A stretch of DNA of 64,000 nt from Cavia porcellus (taxonomy: Eukaryota > Chordata > Mammalia > Rodentia > Caviidae), in assembly GCF_034190915.1 (NCBI RefSeq), contig NW_026947484.1:77137982-77201981 (forward strand), in the 5' to 3' direction. Below are positions 12,181 to 22,960 of the stretch, one piece after another (within the stretch, counting starts at the first letter, position 1; every line of letters starts with the position of its first letter). The notes under the pieces are model-generated. The model did not search any database. It saw nothing but the letters and a program-made list of their open reading frames with translations, and was not told the origin of the DNA. The position numbers and the translations under genes were made by a program.

Positions 12181-12475
12181 AGGGAGGGTCCACAGGTTCC
12201 TGAAGCACTGCGGCCTGTGGTGAGTACCCTAACCCAGCTGCGATTGAAGAACTGTGGAGCTTCCAAGGGGCAGGTGGGCGCACAGTGTCCCTGAGGCCCA
12301 GCTTGTCTGGAACTGCAGAGTTCTGAGCAGGCAGAGGAGGGCCACTGGTTCTGTAGGCCTAATGGCTTGGGGTAGCGCGGCGCCAGAGTCTCAGTAGCTC
12401 CAAACATAGAAGGGGATTTTCAACAGATCCTGAGGAAGCTTTCAAATAACACTTGAAACACAGAAATATAGGAAA
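12181..12475 (+). promoter_or_regulatory. Non-monomeric L1 5' UTR
   Basis: About 295 bases of GC-rich sequence lie between the last monomer and ORF1, turning A-rich just before the ORF1 start. An antisense ORF at 12051-12407 overlaps it and looks incidental. Confidence 0.75.
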
Positions 12476-13516
12476 ATGACCAAATTACAACCTCAAACCT
12501 CCAGCCCATCTCAAGAAACCCTAGGAGTGATGTATATAGAAGAAAATATATCCCATCCACCTCATATATCGGACACAATAGCCACTGAAATTGACAAGCA
12601 ACTCCAGGAAGCTTTAAAGAAATTCAAACTCGAAATAATCTCCCAGATAAAAGAAGAAATGATAAAAGAAATGAAAGAGATTCTAAATATATCTAAAGAA
12701 AACACAGATAAAAAATTGGAGGAACTAAACAAAAAGATAGAATCCCTAGACGAGCAATATAAGAAACAAACAGAATACATAATGCAGATGCACAGAGATA
12801 TACAGGAAATAAAAAACTCCACTGAAAGTTGTAAAAACCGCCTTAATGAAAGTGAAGATAGAATTTCAGACCTTGAAGACAGGATTGCAGCTAGTGAACA
12901 GGAAAGGAAAGATCTTTTGAAAATAACAAGGAACCAGGAAACAACAATTCAACAACTGCAAGACGATGCAAAGAAGAATAACATAAGAATGATAGGGATT
13001 AATGAAAGAGAGGGAGACAACATGAAGGATGTCAGGAGGATATTTAGAGAAGTAATAGCTGAAAATTTCCCAAGCATGAGATCAGAAACTGACATCAGGA
13101 TCAGTGAAGCATATAGAACTCCAAACAATCATAACCAAAATAAAACTACACCCAGACATATAATAATCACCATCCCAGAAATCCAACACAAGAATAGATT
13201 ATTAAAAGCTGTCAGAGAGAAAAGACAAATCACTTATAAAGGAAAACCTATCAGAATCACAGCAGACTTCTCAGCACAAACGATAAAGTCAAGAAGAGCA
13301 TGGAGTGAAGTATTCCAGATCCTAAAGCAAAATGATTTCCAACCAAGACTGATATATCCTGCAAAACTATCATTCAAAATAGATGGTGAAATACGATACT
13401 TCCATGACAAAGAACAGCTGAAGAACTTCATGAACACCAAACCAACCCTGCAAAAAATATTGAAAGACAGTTTAGATACACAAAGGAAAAAACCACTAAG
13501 CAAAGCAAATAATTAA
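12476..13516 (+). CDS. LINE-1 ORF1 protein (RNA-binding chaperone)
   Basis: ORF1p trimerises, coats L1 RNA and acts as a nucleic-acid chaperone in the cytoplasmic L1 ribonucleoprotein (known for the family). The frame is open for 346 codons, close to the usual 340-370. A short Ser/Thr/Pro-containing N-terminus is followed by a long charged coiled coil (about residues 35-165), with repeated Glu/Lys/Leu heptad-like spacing. The RRM-like domain covers about 168-262, and the C-terminal domain carries R273-R274-A275-W276 and a 'YPAKLS' segment as in other L1 ORF1 proteins. The start at 12476 is the first ATG after the 5' UTR in this frame and gives the expected N-terminus. ORF2 begins 19 bases after its stop. 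It appears intact and could in principle act in trans. Confidence 0.95.
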   Translation: MTKLQPQTSSPSQETLGVMYIEENISHPPHISDTIATEIDKQLQEALKKFKLEIISQIKEEMIKEMKEILNISKENTDKKLEELNKKIESLDEQYKKQTEYIMQMHRDIQEIKNSTESCKNRLNESEDRISDLEDRIAASEQERKDLLKITRNQETTIQQLQDDAKKNNIRMIGINEREGDNMKDVRRIFREVIAENFPSMRSETDIRISEAYRTPNNHNQNKTTPRHIIITIPEIQHKNRLLKAVREKRQITYKGKPIRITADFSAQTIKSRRAWSEVFQILKQNDFQPRLIYPAKLSFKIDGEIRYFHDKEQLKNFMNTKPTLQKILKDSLDTQRKKPLSKANN

Positions 13517-13535
13517 ACAGAACCGAAAGATAAAG

Positions 13536-16500
13536 ATGCAACAGCAGAGAGATAACATTCCTACAATTAACCAGCATTTAACAGTAATAACCATTAATGT
13601 AAATGGTCTCAATGCACCAATCAAAAGAAACAGACTAGCAGAATGGATCAAGAAACAAAATCCAACCATATGCTGTTTACAGGAAACCCATCTAACCTAG
13701 AAAGATACTCACAGACTGAAAGTCAAAGGATGGAAAACAATTCTCCATGCAGCAGGAATCCAAAAAAAGGCAGGAGTAGCCATTCTGTTTGCAGACAACA
13801 TGAACTTTAAACCAACAATGACCATAAAGGACAAAGAAGGTCACTACATACTCGTAAGGGGAAAACTCCAAGAGGAAGAGATAACTATCTTAAATATATA
13901 CGCACCAAACTCCAGAGCACCCAGTTATATAAAACAATTATTAACAGAAATGAAAACTCAAATTATCAGTAACACAATTGTAACAGGAGACCTTAATACA
14001 CCACTGACACCAAGGGACAGATCAACCAGACAGAAAATGAGCAAAGAAATAACAGAACTGAATCACACCTGTGAACAAATGGGTTTGATAGACATATACA
14101 TAATGTTCCACCCAACAACATCAGAATACACATTCTTCTCAGCAGTACATGGATCATTTTCTAAAATAGACCATATATTAGCTCACAGAACATATTTAAG
14201 CAAATGCAAAAGAGTTGAAATCATCCCTTGCATATTATCGGATCATAGCGCTCTGAAATTAGAAATTAATGACAAAGGATACTGCAAAAATTCCGCAAAC
14301 ACATGGAAACTAAATAACACACTCTTGAGTAATCAGTGGGTCACAGAAGAAATTAAAGAAGAAATTAAACAATACCTAAAAGAAAATGAAAATGCAGATA
14401 CAACTTACCGGAATCTGTGGGATGCAATGAAAGCCGTTCTGAGAGGAAAATTTATTGCACTGAGTTCCCACATCAGGAAAACAGAACGAATACAAGTAAA
14501 TAACTTGATGCTACACCTCAAACAGCTAGAAACAGAAGAGCAAGTCAAGCCCAAAGCCAAAAGAAGAGAGGAAATTATAAGAATCAGAGCAGAAATCAAT
14601 GCAATAGAGACTAAGAAAACAATCCAAAGAATCAACGAATCAAAGAGTTGGTTCTTTGAAAGAATAAATAAAATCGATAAGCCCCTAGCCAACCTTATTA
14701 AAAAAAGGAAAGAAAAAGCTCAAATTCATGCAATAAGAAATGAAAAAGGAGAAATCACTACAGACCCAATAGAAATACAGAGGATCATCAACACCTATTT
14801 CGAAAACCTCTACTCTCAAAAGTTTGATAACACAGAAGAAATAGACAGATTCTTAGAAGCATATGAAGTACCAAAGCTAGATCAAGAGGATATAAAACTG
14901 TTGAATAACCCAATCTCTGCTAATGAAATTGAGAATGTAATTGGGTCCTTGCCCACCAAGAAGAGCCCAGGCCCAGATGGATTCACTGCAGAATTCTACA
15001 AGAAATATAAAGAAGACCTAATGCCGACACTCCTCAAACTATTCAATGAAATTGAAAGGGAAGCAATCCTTCCTAAGTCATTCCTGGAAGCAAATATTAC
15101 TCTAGTACCAAAACCTGAGAAAGACCCAACTATAAAAGAGAACTATAGACCGATCTCCCTAATGAACACAGATGCAAAAATCCTCAATAAAATATTGGCA
15201 AATAGGATCCAGCAAATCATCAAGAAGATTATACACCATGACCAAGTGGGATTCATCTCAGGAATGCAAGGATGGTTCAACATACGCAAATCAATAAATG
15301 TAATCCACCATATCAATAAAGCCAAAAATAAGAATCACATGATCATCTCTATAGAGGCAGAAAAAGCCTTCGATAAGGTCCAACACTTATTCATGATAAG
15401 AACTTTACAGAAAATTGGAATAAATGGTCTTTACCTCAATATAATAAAGGCCATTTATGACAAACCAACAGCCAGCATCATACTAAATGGCCAAAAATTG
15501 AAAGCCTTTACTTTAAAATCGGGTACAAGACAAGGATGTCCTTTATCACCACTCCTATTTAATATAGTACTGGAAGTACTAGCCAGAGCAATTAGGCAAG
15601 AAAGAGAAATAAAAGGGGTAAAGATAGGAAAAGAAGAAGTTAAATTATCATTTTTTGCAGATGACATGATACTCTACATAGAAGACCCCCTAAACTCCAT
15701 TGAAATACTCTTAGATACAATAAATAAATTCAGTAATGTGGCTGGATACAAAATCAATACTCAGAAATCAATAGCATTCCTATACACGAACAACAAAATT
15801 ACAGAGAGGGAAATAAGAGAAACTGGACTATTCACATTAGCAAGCAAAAAAATGAAATATTTAGGAATTACTCTTATGAAAGAAGTGAAAGACTTATACA
15901 GTGAAAATTATAATACACTGAAAAAGGAAATTGAAGATGATCTCAGAAAATGGAAAGACATCCCTTGCTCATGGATAGGAAGAACAAACATTGTGAAAAT
16001 GGCCATTCTCCCAAAACTGTTATACAGATTCAATGCAATCCCAATAGAAATACCATCAACATACCTTATAGATCTAGAGAAATCACTCCTAAATTTCATC
16101 TGGAACCAGAAGAGACCTAGAATCGCAAAGGCAAGTCTAAGCAGCAAAGACAAAGCAGGAGGCATCACAATCCCTGACTTGAAGTTATACTACAAAGCAA
16201 CAGTAGTAAAATCAACATGGTATTGGAATCAAAACAGAGCTGAAGATCAGTGGAATAGATTAGAAGATACAACCACAACTACAAACACACTCAACCACCT
16301 TATTTTTGATAAAGGAGCCAAGCAGGTTCACTGGAAGAACGACAGTCTCTTTAATAAATGGTGCTGGAAAAACTGGCTCTCCATTTGCCGAAAACTAAAG
16401 CTAGACCCATGTCTATCACCATGTACTAAATTAAAACCTAAATGGGTCAAAGATCTGAATATTAAAACAGAAACACTAAATCTATTGGAAGACAAAATAG

Positions 16501-17372
16501 GTAGAAACCTTGGAGACATAGGAGTAGGTAAAGAATTCATGAACAGGACTCAAACCGCACGGGAAATACTTCCCAGAATCAATAACTGGGACCACTTCTT
16601 ATTAAAAAGTTTCTGCATGTCAAAAGAAATCTCCAGCATAGTGAAAAGAAAACCCACAAACTGGGAAAAGATTTTAGTGAACTCTCTCTCAGACAAGGGC
16701 CTCTTGTCTAAAACATATAAAGAATTAAAGAAACTCAGACCTCCGAAATTCAAAGATCCAATCGAAAAATGGGCATCTGAGATGAATATGCAATTCTCAG
16801 ATGAAGAAATGCAAATGGCAAATAAATACATGAAAAAATGCTCATCATCATTGGTCATTAGAGAAATGCAAATTAAAACCACACTGAGATACCATCTCAC
16901 TCCTGAAAGAATGGCCAGGATCAAGAAAACCGACAACAAATGCTGGAGAGGCTGTGGGGAAAAAGGAACTCTCCTGCACTGCTGGTGGGAGTGTAGACTG
17001 GTACAGCCTTTGTGGAGATCTGTCTGGAGATTTCTCAAAAAGTTGGGACTGGAAATCCCATTTATTCCAGCTATTCCACTTCTAGGCATATTCCCAGAAG
17101 AACTGAAAGCATCATACCACAGTGATATATGTGCATCTATGTTTATAGCAGCACAATTTGTAATCGCCAGTTCTTGGAAACAACCCAAGTGCCCATCAAC
17201 TGAGGAATGGATAAAAAAGTTGTGGTATTTCTATACAATGGAGTATTATTCAGCTATAAAGAAGGATCACATTAAGATATTTATCAATAAATGGGCGCAG
17301 CTTGAGACCATACTCATTAGTGAAATAAATCAATCTCGCATGTGTGAATACCGAATAGTTTCCCTAATGTAA
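13536..17372 (+). pseudogene. LINE-1 ORF2 (endonuclease/reverse transcriptase) with one stop
   Basis: The frame is 1278 codons, normal for mammalian L1 ORF2, and is broken only by TAG at 13698-13700 (codon 55). ATG at 13536 is in frame with the 1190-codon open part starting at 13800. Endonuclease residues are present: N21, E50, Y122, D152/N154, D212, D236/H237 (each seven higher than in human L1). The reverse transcriptase domain has 'SPGPDG', '[12 protein letters not shown]' and FADD with D709/D710. However, the motif A catalytic Asp is Glu (GAG at 15354-15356, codon 607). The C-terminal Cys/His motif (C-x3-C-x7-H-x4-C from codon 1136) is intact. A protein starting after the stop would lack the first part of the endonuclease. 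It acts at the nuclear target site in active L1s. This copy is very probably inactive on both counts. Confidence 0.95.
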
Positions 17373-18170
17373 ATAATGATTCAAATATATAAAAATATGT
17401 GGTAATCATGATTCCCCATTAGGTGGCCTTGAAGCCTTATAAAGTTTTCACTCATTAATTAGAAAGGCTTTATTCTGGGCTTCTTGATATGAAAATATTT
17501 GAAGCTAGAGTATATGAAGTTTTATCCAAATATTTCAAGGAGAAAGACACTATGGTAACTACTATTAAGTCAGGTTATAAGGTGGTGAAGTACTAGGTTG
17601 TTGAAACAGTCATGCTGTGACCTCTATTGTTATATTGTTATGTCCTGTTTTATCTCAATCTCCCCCTTATTGTTTCAAAAAAGATTATTTAGTCATTTCT
17701 TATGTTTGTCTTAATTAAAGAAAAAATTCAAAAAAATTAGGATATATAAATAGTAACTCTTTTCGATTTCCTATTAACTTGTTTTGAAGTCCTGTAGTAC
17801 TCCCACGATCTTGTTTTGACTGATTAGACTCTGTTCCATTCTATATGATAGTATCAAGTTTGAAGACATAGGCAACTACTTTGAAGACAATAAGATTCAC
17901 TAAGATACCCATTCTGGTTTGACTATTGTCTTCTTTGGAAGTCCTGTAATGTTTACAATGCCTAAGTTTTATTGGTCTTGTTCTCTACTGTTTTGTCCAA
18001 CTTTATAATATCTAATAAGATAGACAATTCTTTTTAAGGAAACAAGGGACAATGTTGATAACCATTGTTGATAAACTTGTACTCTGTTCTACACCATGTG
18101 CTATGTCTATCCTTGGTATTGACTGACAGCTTTGTTTTGCCATATTTGACTGTATTCTTCCCCCCCCCAA
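17373..18170 (+). other. L1 3' UTR, family-shared part
   Basis: It is alignable by eye with the 3' UTRs at 173-1050 (minus), 20780-21500 (plus) and 42180-42950 (minus); for example 'ataggcaactact' and 'gatacccattctggtttgac' recur. It ends near a run of nine C at 18160-18168, about where the other copies end in their A tails. Confidence 0.8.
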
Positions 18171-18559
18171 AAGAAAGTAATAAGCACTAAGGAGTAATAA
18201 AATCCAAGATGTGTAAATTTTGTTGTAAAAAAGAGAGGGAAAAAAAAAAAGAAAAAGAGCTCTAACGGATATAACAGCAAGTGTGTTTGGGGGTGTTAAA
18301 TAGCTGACTTTATCAATGTTTTTGGAACATTGAACACAGCTGTTTGCAGTCTCCCTGTTTGAATGTCCACCTTGTGTTCTTTGATACTGTGATTTGAGGA
18401 ACTATTTTCAAGAAGATAGTGTGTAATCTACTAGCAGGTAATTTCTTACTGTTATGTTTTTTTGTTTTGTTTTGTAGTTCTGTATTGCGTGTACCCTTAC
18501 GCCGCTTTGGTTTGTTTTGTGTTTTTCTCTTTTTCCTCTTAAATAAAAAAAAAAAAACA
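18171..18559 (+). other. Extra 3' segment of the L1, candidate 3' transduction
   Basis: About 390 bases lie beyond the point where the other copies here end. The segment holds a first A-rich run (about 18229-18258, with AATAAA at 18197-18202), then non-repeat-like sequence to 18541. It finishes with AATAAA at 18542-18547 running into the terminal A tail next to the right target-site duplication. It therefore moved with the element. It is either transduced 3' flank or a lineage-specific longer 3' UTR. Confidence 0.55.
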
Positions 18560-18576
18560 AACAAATACATAGATGC
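18560..18576. repeat. Target-site duplication, right copy, of full-length L1
   Basis: Exact match to 10796-10812, directly after the A tail. Confidence 0.95.
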
Positions 18577-18960
18577 ATGTTCCAGAGATTACTATGCATT
18601 CATGAAAAAGAAATAAAATAAATGGTATAGAATCAGTAAAGATATACAAAAATGAAGAAACATATAAATCCCAATGATTCATTGCCATATACAAAGCCAA
18701 AATTTCTTCAGATGTAGAGACATGAGTAAATACTGTCCACCTGCCATTCATACAAGGAATTATAAAAGATGCCTTCTTTTACCTCTGATATTTTACCATG
18801 TCAAAAATAGAGTCTGAGAGGTTCCAGAAGATGGCATATCAGTAAGCAGCAATATAGGGAGCCTCTCTGAGAGAAACAGCTCAGATGCTGGAAACATTCT
18901 GGAGAAGACCACACAGAGGGAGATGGATCCTCTTGATCCAGGAAGAAACTAAAGGGAAAT

Positions 18961-18988
18961 GAAAAGAAAGAAAGAAAGAAAGAAAAAT

Positions 18989-19031
<43 letters not shown>
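18961..19031. repeat. (GAAA)n microsatellite
   Basis: Repeated GAAA units with one interruption lie inside the 5' UTR of half-L1 element A. The tract is absent from the corresponding place in element B. Confidence 0.95.
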
Positions 19032-19689
19032 GAAATAAAAATCATGGATGGAAGGCTATAGCCAGACTCTGTATCACCAGAGCTGGGCCCATGTGTAGAA
19101 AACATTGCTGGAATCTGGGGACTTGTGGTTGCAGTGAAGTTGGGGTTGGCGAGCCTGAGGGCCTCGGTGGGAGGAAGCAGTCATGGAGGGGAGGGCCAGA
19201 ATGGAGAACAGCCCTTGGCTCAGAGATCTGGCTTGGAGATCGTAACAGCTCGCAGTGAGTATGTGGAAATCAGCCCTCCCATGGGAGTGGCTGAGGGAGC
19301 TGGGTGGCATTTTGGAGTCAGGCAGGGTAACCCCAGAAATAGAACTCAGGAAGGAGAACACAGGAAGTAGGATTCAGGAAATAGAATTCTGGAAGTACGA
19401 CACTAGGAGTGGCTTCAATCAGCTACTCCTAGTGCAGAGCAGATTGGTGAGACTTGCTCAGACTGAGTCACACCTCTCTGCGTGATCCAATGCCAAGGAT
19501 GAGGTCTCCCTGAAGCTATCCCTAACCGGCCCCGACCGTGACCACACAGCACACACTAGTGTAACGAAGCCTCCCAGTGGTCGACCAACTCAGAAGGGAG
19601 GGGGCGAGCCTGCCCCACCCCTGCTTGTGCTCCAGTGGTCATCAGCAGACTGGGGAGGGCAGCAATCCCCACCCAGCATGCTTCAGAGT

Positions 19690-20415
19690 AATCATGGCCA
19701 ATACAGGAAGTGCGTGGGACTGCCACTATCCACTTGTCTGGAAGAAATCAGAAAAGGGGAAAGAAACAAAGAAACAAGAGGAAGAAACAAAAGGAAGTCT
19801 CCAGCCTCCAATTGAAATAGTACTGGCCCAGGAGAGGTAAACACAGAAGGGATCAGGGGATGTACAACTGTGGTTTTGGAAAAAAGCAGCATCTGACATA
19901 AAGAATTATCTTTGTGACATTATAAAAGAACTCAAAACAGAAATTCTAGTACTAGTAAAAGAAGGTATAAGAAAAATAATAAAAGAAATGCTAAATACTC
20001 TCAAGAAGACACAGATGGAAGAATAGAGGGACATAGATAAAGGGGAGAAACCTTTGATGAACAATATAAAAAAAATCTAGAATATATGAAACAGATTCAA
20101 AGAGATTACCAGAAAATTAAAAACTCCATTGAAAGCTGGAAATACTGCTTAAAACAAACTAAAGATAGACTATCAAACCTTGAAGACAGGTTTGCAACGT
20201 GATCACAAAAGGAAAGATCTCTTAAAAATAACAAGGAACTAGGAAGTAACAATACAAAGGCTAGAAGATGAAAAGAGGGTCTATAACTTAAGAATAAAGA
20301 AATGTGAGTGAAGAAACAGGGTAAACACAAATGAAATACAAAGACTATTTACAGAAATAATTAAATAAAATTTCCCAAGCATAGGAAACAGAAATGCTAT
20401 CCAGATATATGAAGC
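19690..20415 (+). pseudogene. ORF1 remnant of half-L1 element A
   Basis: It is related to L1 ORF1: the block at about 20110-20245 matches the end of the coiled coil (equivalent of 'NRLNESEDRISDLEDR' in the intact ORF1), followed by 'KDLLK' and the start of the RRM region up to the 'ISEAY'-like segment. Multiple stops and frameshifts break it. Sequence then jumps at about 20415 to the ORF1/ORF2 spacer region. About 490 bases (most of the RRM and C-terminal domains) present in element B are therefore lost. It is not functional. Confidence 0.75.
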
Positions 20416-21559
20416 AGAAAAACAGCATGGCAGAGATGAAGCAGATTGGCCATAACTGCTAACATGGATAGTCTCGATAACTAATAAAAAGAAACACAGA
20501 CAGAGTGGGTCAAGAGACAGGGTCCATTAGATGCTCTATATAAGAAATATAATTAACCTGAAAGAAGGTTTATGTACTGAAAATCAAAGATGAGAAAATA
20601 ATGCTGTATGTAACAGGGAACCAGAAAAAAGTGGGGGTAGCTCACCCATCAGCTACAGATTGGTTGGAAAGACATAACACTTTTATACAACAGAGAACTA
20701 CTCAGCTATAAGGAAGGAAAACCTTGAGGCTCTTGTAGGTAAATGGAAACAACTCGAGACCAAGCTCAGGGGTAAAAAGGTTCAGAACCACTTAGGTAAA
20801 TAGCAGATTGCCTCCCTAGTCTAAAGACTAAAGGAATTACTGGGATACAAAATGTACAGTGTACCCTAGGAAAGCAAAAGGGGAAGAATTTCCTAAATAG
20901 GGAAGACAGAGGACATTGTTAATCTTGTATCATAATTTGAAACCCATATTGCTTTCATCACTCTGTTTAGTTTGGTTATATTCTGTTCCAATTTGTCTAC
21001 TTGTACTAGATTTGAGGGCATAGACAGCTATTCCAAAGATGGCAGGGTATACCATGGTGACAATTTTAATTTCCTGTTAACTTAATCTGAAACCCTTTAT
21101 TGCTTTCGCTGTCTTTTTTTTGACTGATTTTATTTGAATCTGTCTTGTTCAATCGCCATCTTGTCTTGACTGATTTTATTCAAATCTGTTACACTTGATA
21201 CTATCAAATTTGAGATTATAGGCAACTACTCTGAAGACAATAAGATTCATTATGATACCCATTCTGGTTTGACTGTTACCCTCTTTTGAAGCCCTATAAT
21301 GCCTCTAATATTTTGTTTTTATTGATTTTGTTCTATACTGCTATGTTCAATTTATTGCACTTGATATGGGAAATTCTATTGAAGATAATAAGAAACATCA
21401 TAAGTAAGCACTGTAGATCACCTTGTTTTGTGGTTTTAAATTATGTACTATGTCCATCCTTTTGCTTTGAATGACCCCATTTAAAATTTTTTTTCTCATT
21501 GGTTTTATTCTTTTAAAAACAATAGAATATGAAATGAAAGAAATTGAAAATTGAAATCA

Positions 21560-22611
21560 CTAAAAACCAAAATACATGTAAATAAATGAGAATATTTTTT
21601 GTAAAATAATACAAATCTCAAAATTATAAGAGAAGATATATAATATGAATAGCTTTGATAATAATATACAAAATTAAAAAAAATCCGAAGTACATCAATA
21701 ATAGCCAAGACATAGGTGAGAAATGGTGCGAGGAATAAGAATGCTAATTTCTTAACTTCACATGGAAACCAATGATAGGGTTTTACTTTGAATAGTTAAT
21801 ATGCATTGTGAACAGTAGAATAACAAAGAACTTTTTGTGGAAAAGTGAGTCAAGAAGCATAGAACATTTAAGAAAAGATAAAGTGAAATAGGAAGTATAA
21901 AAGCAAAACATTTAATGTGTTACATACCTGAGTTAAAATACAATCAACTATATGTTATTTACAAGTGACTGAAGATAATACAAAGAAAAGGTGTAGTCAA
22001 GTAATAGAAGAAAGCACAAAAAGCAAGTGATGTAACCTACAATTTTCTGCCTATCTTCAAATCTTCCTTCCATCTCTGATTACTGAGTGCTAATTTTGTT
22101 TGGGTTTGTGTGAGGAAGTGTCCATGTTAAAAGCCTTACTTCTGATCCTTCCTTGTATGTGAGGATGGCCATCTATTGTAGTGTTGGCCAATGAGATGGA
22201 GTAGAAGTTGGTGGGTGGCCAGTGAGAGAGAGAAGAAGGTGGTGGGTGGGACATCTTGAAAGTTCCTTGCAAGGGGGTACAGTTGGTTGTTTGCCCTTCA
22301 TTGTTTATTTTGCACTTGACAGAATGGCTAAAGCAGCAGTGGCCATCTTTTGGTCGTAAAGGAAAAGTAAGAAAGTTTAGATATCTACATATTGATATTC
22401 TTGAACTGATAAACTGAAGCCCAACTCTGCCAATACCTGGACTTACTAGATGAGAGAAATTAGCATCTGACTAGTTAAGAAAGTGTTGCTTGAGTTTGCA
22501 ATCACATGTCAATTTTGAGCATCAAATATTTAAACTTGGAAGTGAAGTGTGTGTGTGTTCTGTAATGTACACATAACGTTTATGAATTTTTGTGTAAGAA
22601 ACCATGTAAGT
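21560..22611. other. Unassigned AT-rich DNA, no gene seen
   Basis: Nothing recognisable. The GA-rich segment around 22190-22260 is low complexity. Confidence 0.4.
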
Positions 22612-22960
22612 GCCATGGTCTGAATGTATGTGTCCTCCAAAGCTTTATATACCAAACACACAAGTTGATAGTATTGGAGGTGATGTCTTTGGAAGTGATT
22701 TGCCTTTTGGGAGAGTTCCACTCTCATGAATGGGACTAATACCCTTATAAAAGAGTCTTGAGAATGACCCTTTGCCCCTTCTTCCACGTTAGGTTTAAGC
22801 AAAATGACTGTTGTCTGCGAAGGGGAAGTAGGTCCTTAACCAATCTGCAAGTGCCTTGATCTCGGATTTCTCGTTCTCCAAACCTCTTTGATTTTTTTGT
22901 AAGCTACTCTGTATGGTGCTATGTATTAAGAACTGGTGATCAACGTAATGCCAGCTGGAT
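22612..22960 (+). mobile_element. MaLR/MLT1-like LTR
   Basis: It starts 'tgccatggtctgaatgtatg' and keeps the order typical of mammalian MaLR LTRs: 'ctcatgaatgggactaatac', 'ccttataaaagag' (TATA-like, 22743-22755), then 'gccttgatctcgga'. It is moderately diverged. The 3' boundary is uncertain, because a second LTR-like 3' end lies at 23690-23742. Confidence 0.7.

Larger units (their letters stand above)
10813..18559 (+). mobile_element. Full-length LINE-1 (about 7.75 kb), young
   Basis: This is a complete non-LTR retrotransposon: monomeric 5' UTR (10814-12475), ORF1 (12476-13516), ORF2 (13536-17372), a 3' region of nearly 1.2 kb and a terminal A tail. Perfect 17-bp target-site duplications (10796-10812 and 18560-18576) show insertion by target-primed reverse transcription, and the lack of decay points to a recent event. 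ORF1 is open, and ORF2 has one in-frame TAG and one altered catalytic residue. It would be transcribed from the monomers, with ORF1p coating the RNA and ORF2p cutting and copying at the target. As it stands this copy is unlikely to mobilise itself. Confidence 0.97.
18815..21515 (+). mobile_element. Half-L1 element A (HAL1-like, internally deleted LINE-1)
   Basis: Order: 5' UTR (about 18815-19680, aligning with the reverse complement of 44400-45164), ORF1 remnant (about 19690-20415), start of ORF2 (about 20450-20640), then a jump at 20640-20645 straight to the last codons of ORF2, then 3' UTR. Relative to the intact L1, the segment 13781-17191 (about 3.4 kb: most of the endonuclease, all the reverse transcriptase, the Cys motif) is missing. 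The same junction occurs in element B at 42175-45164. Element A has a further deletion of the 3' part of ORF1. Ends are approximate because I found no target-site duplication. It is old and well diverged, with all frames broken. Confidence 0.85.

Noticed and set aside
12051..12407. 118-codon antisense ORF in the L1 5' UTR
   Set aside because: It spans the last monomer and unique 5' UTR. It does not match the known primate antisense L1 ORF in a way I can see, and chance is likely in less AT-rich DNA.
16550..17188. 212-codon minus-strand ORF
   Set aside because: It is a shadow of the ORF2 C-terminal coding region on the other strand.
18959..19258. ORF starting with Lys/Glu/Arg repeats
   Set aside because: It is produced by the (GAAA)n microsatellite inside a dead L1 relative.
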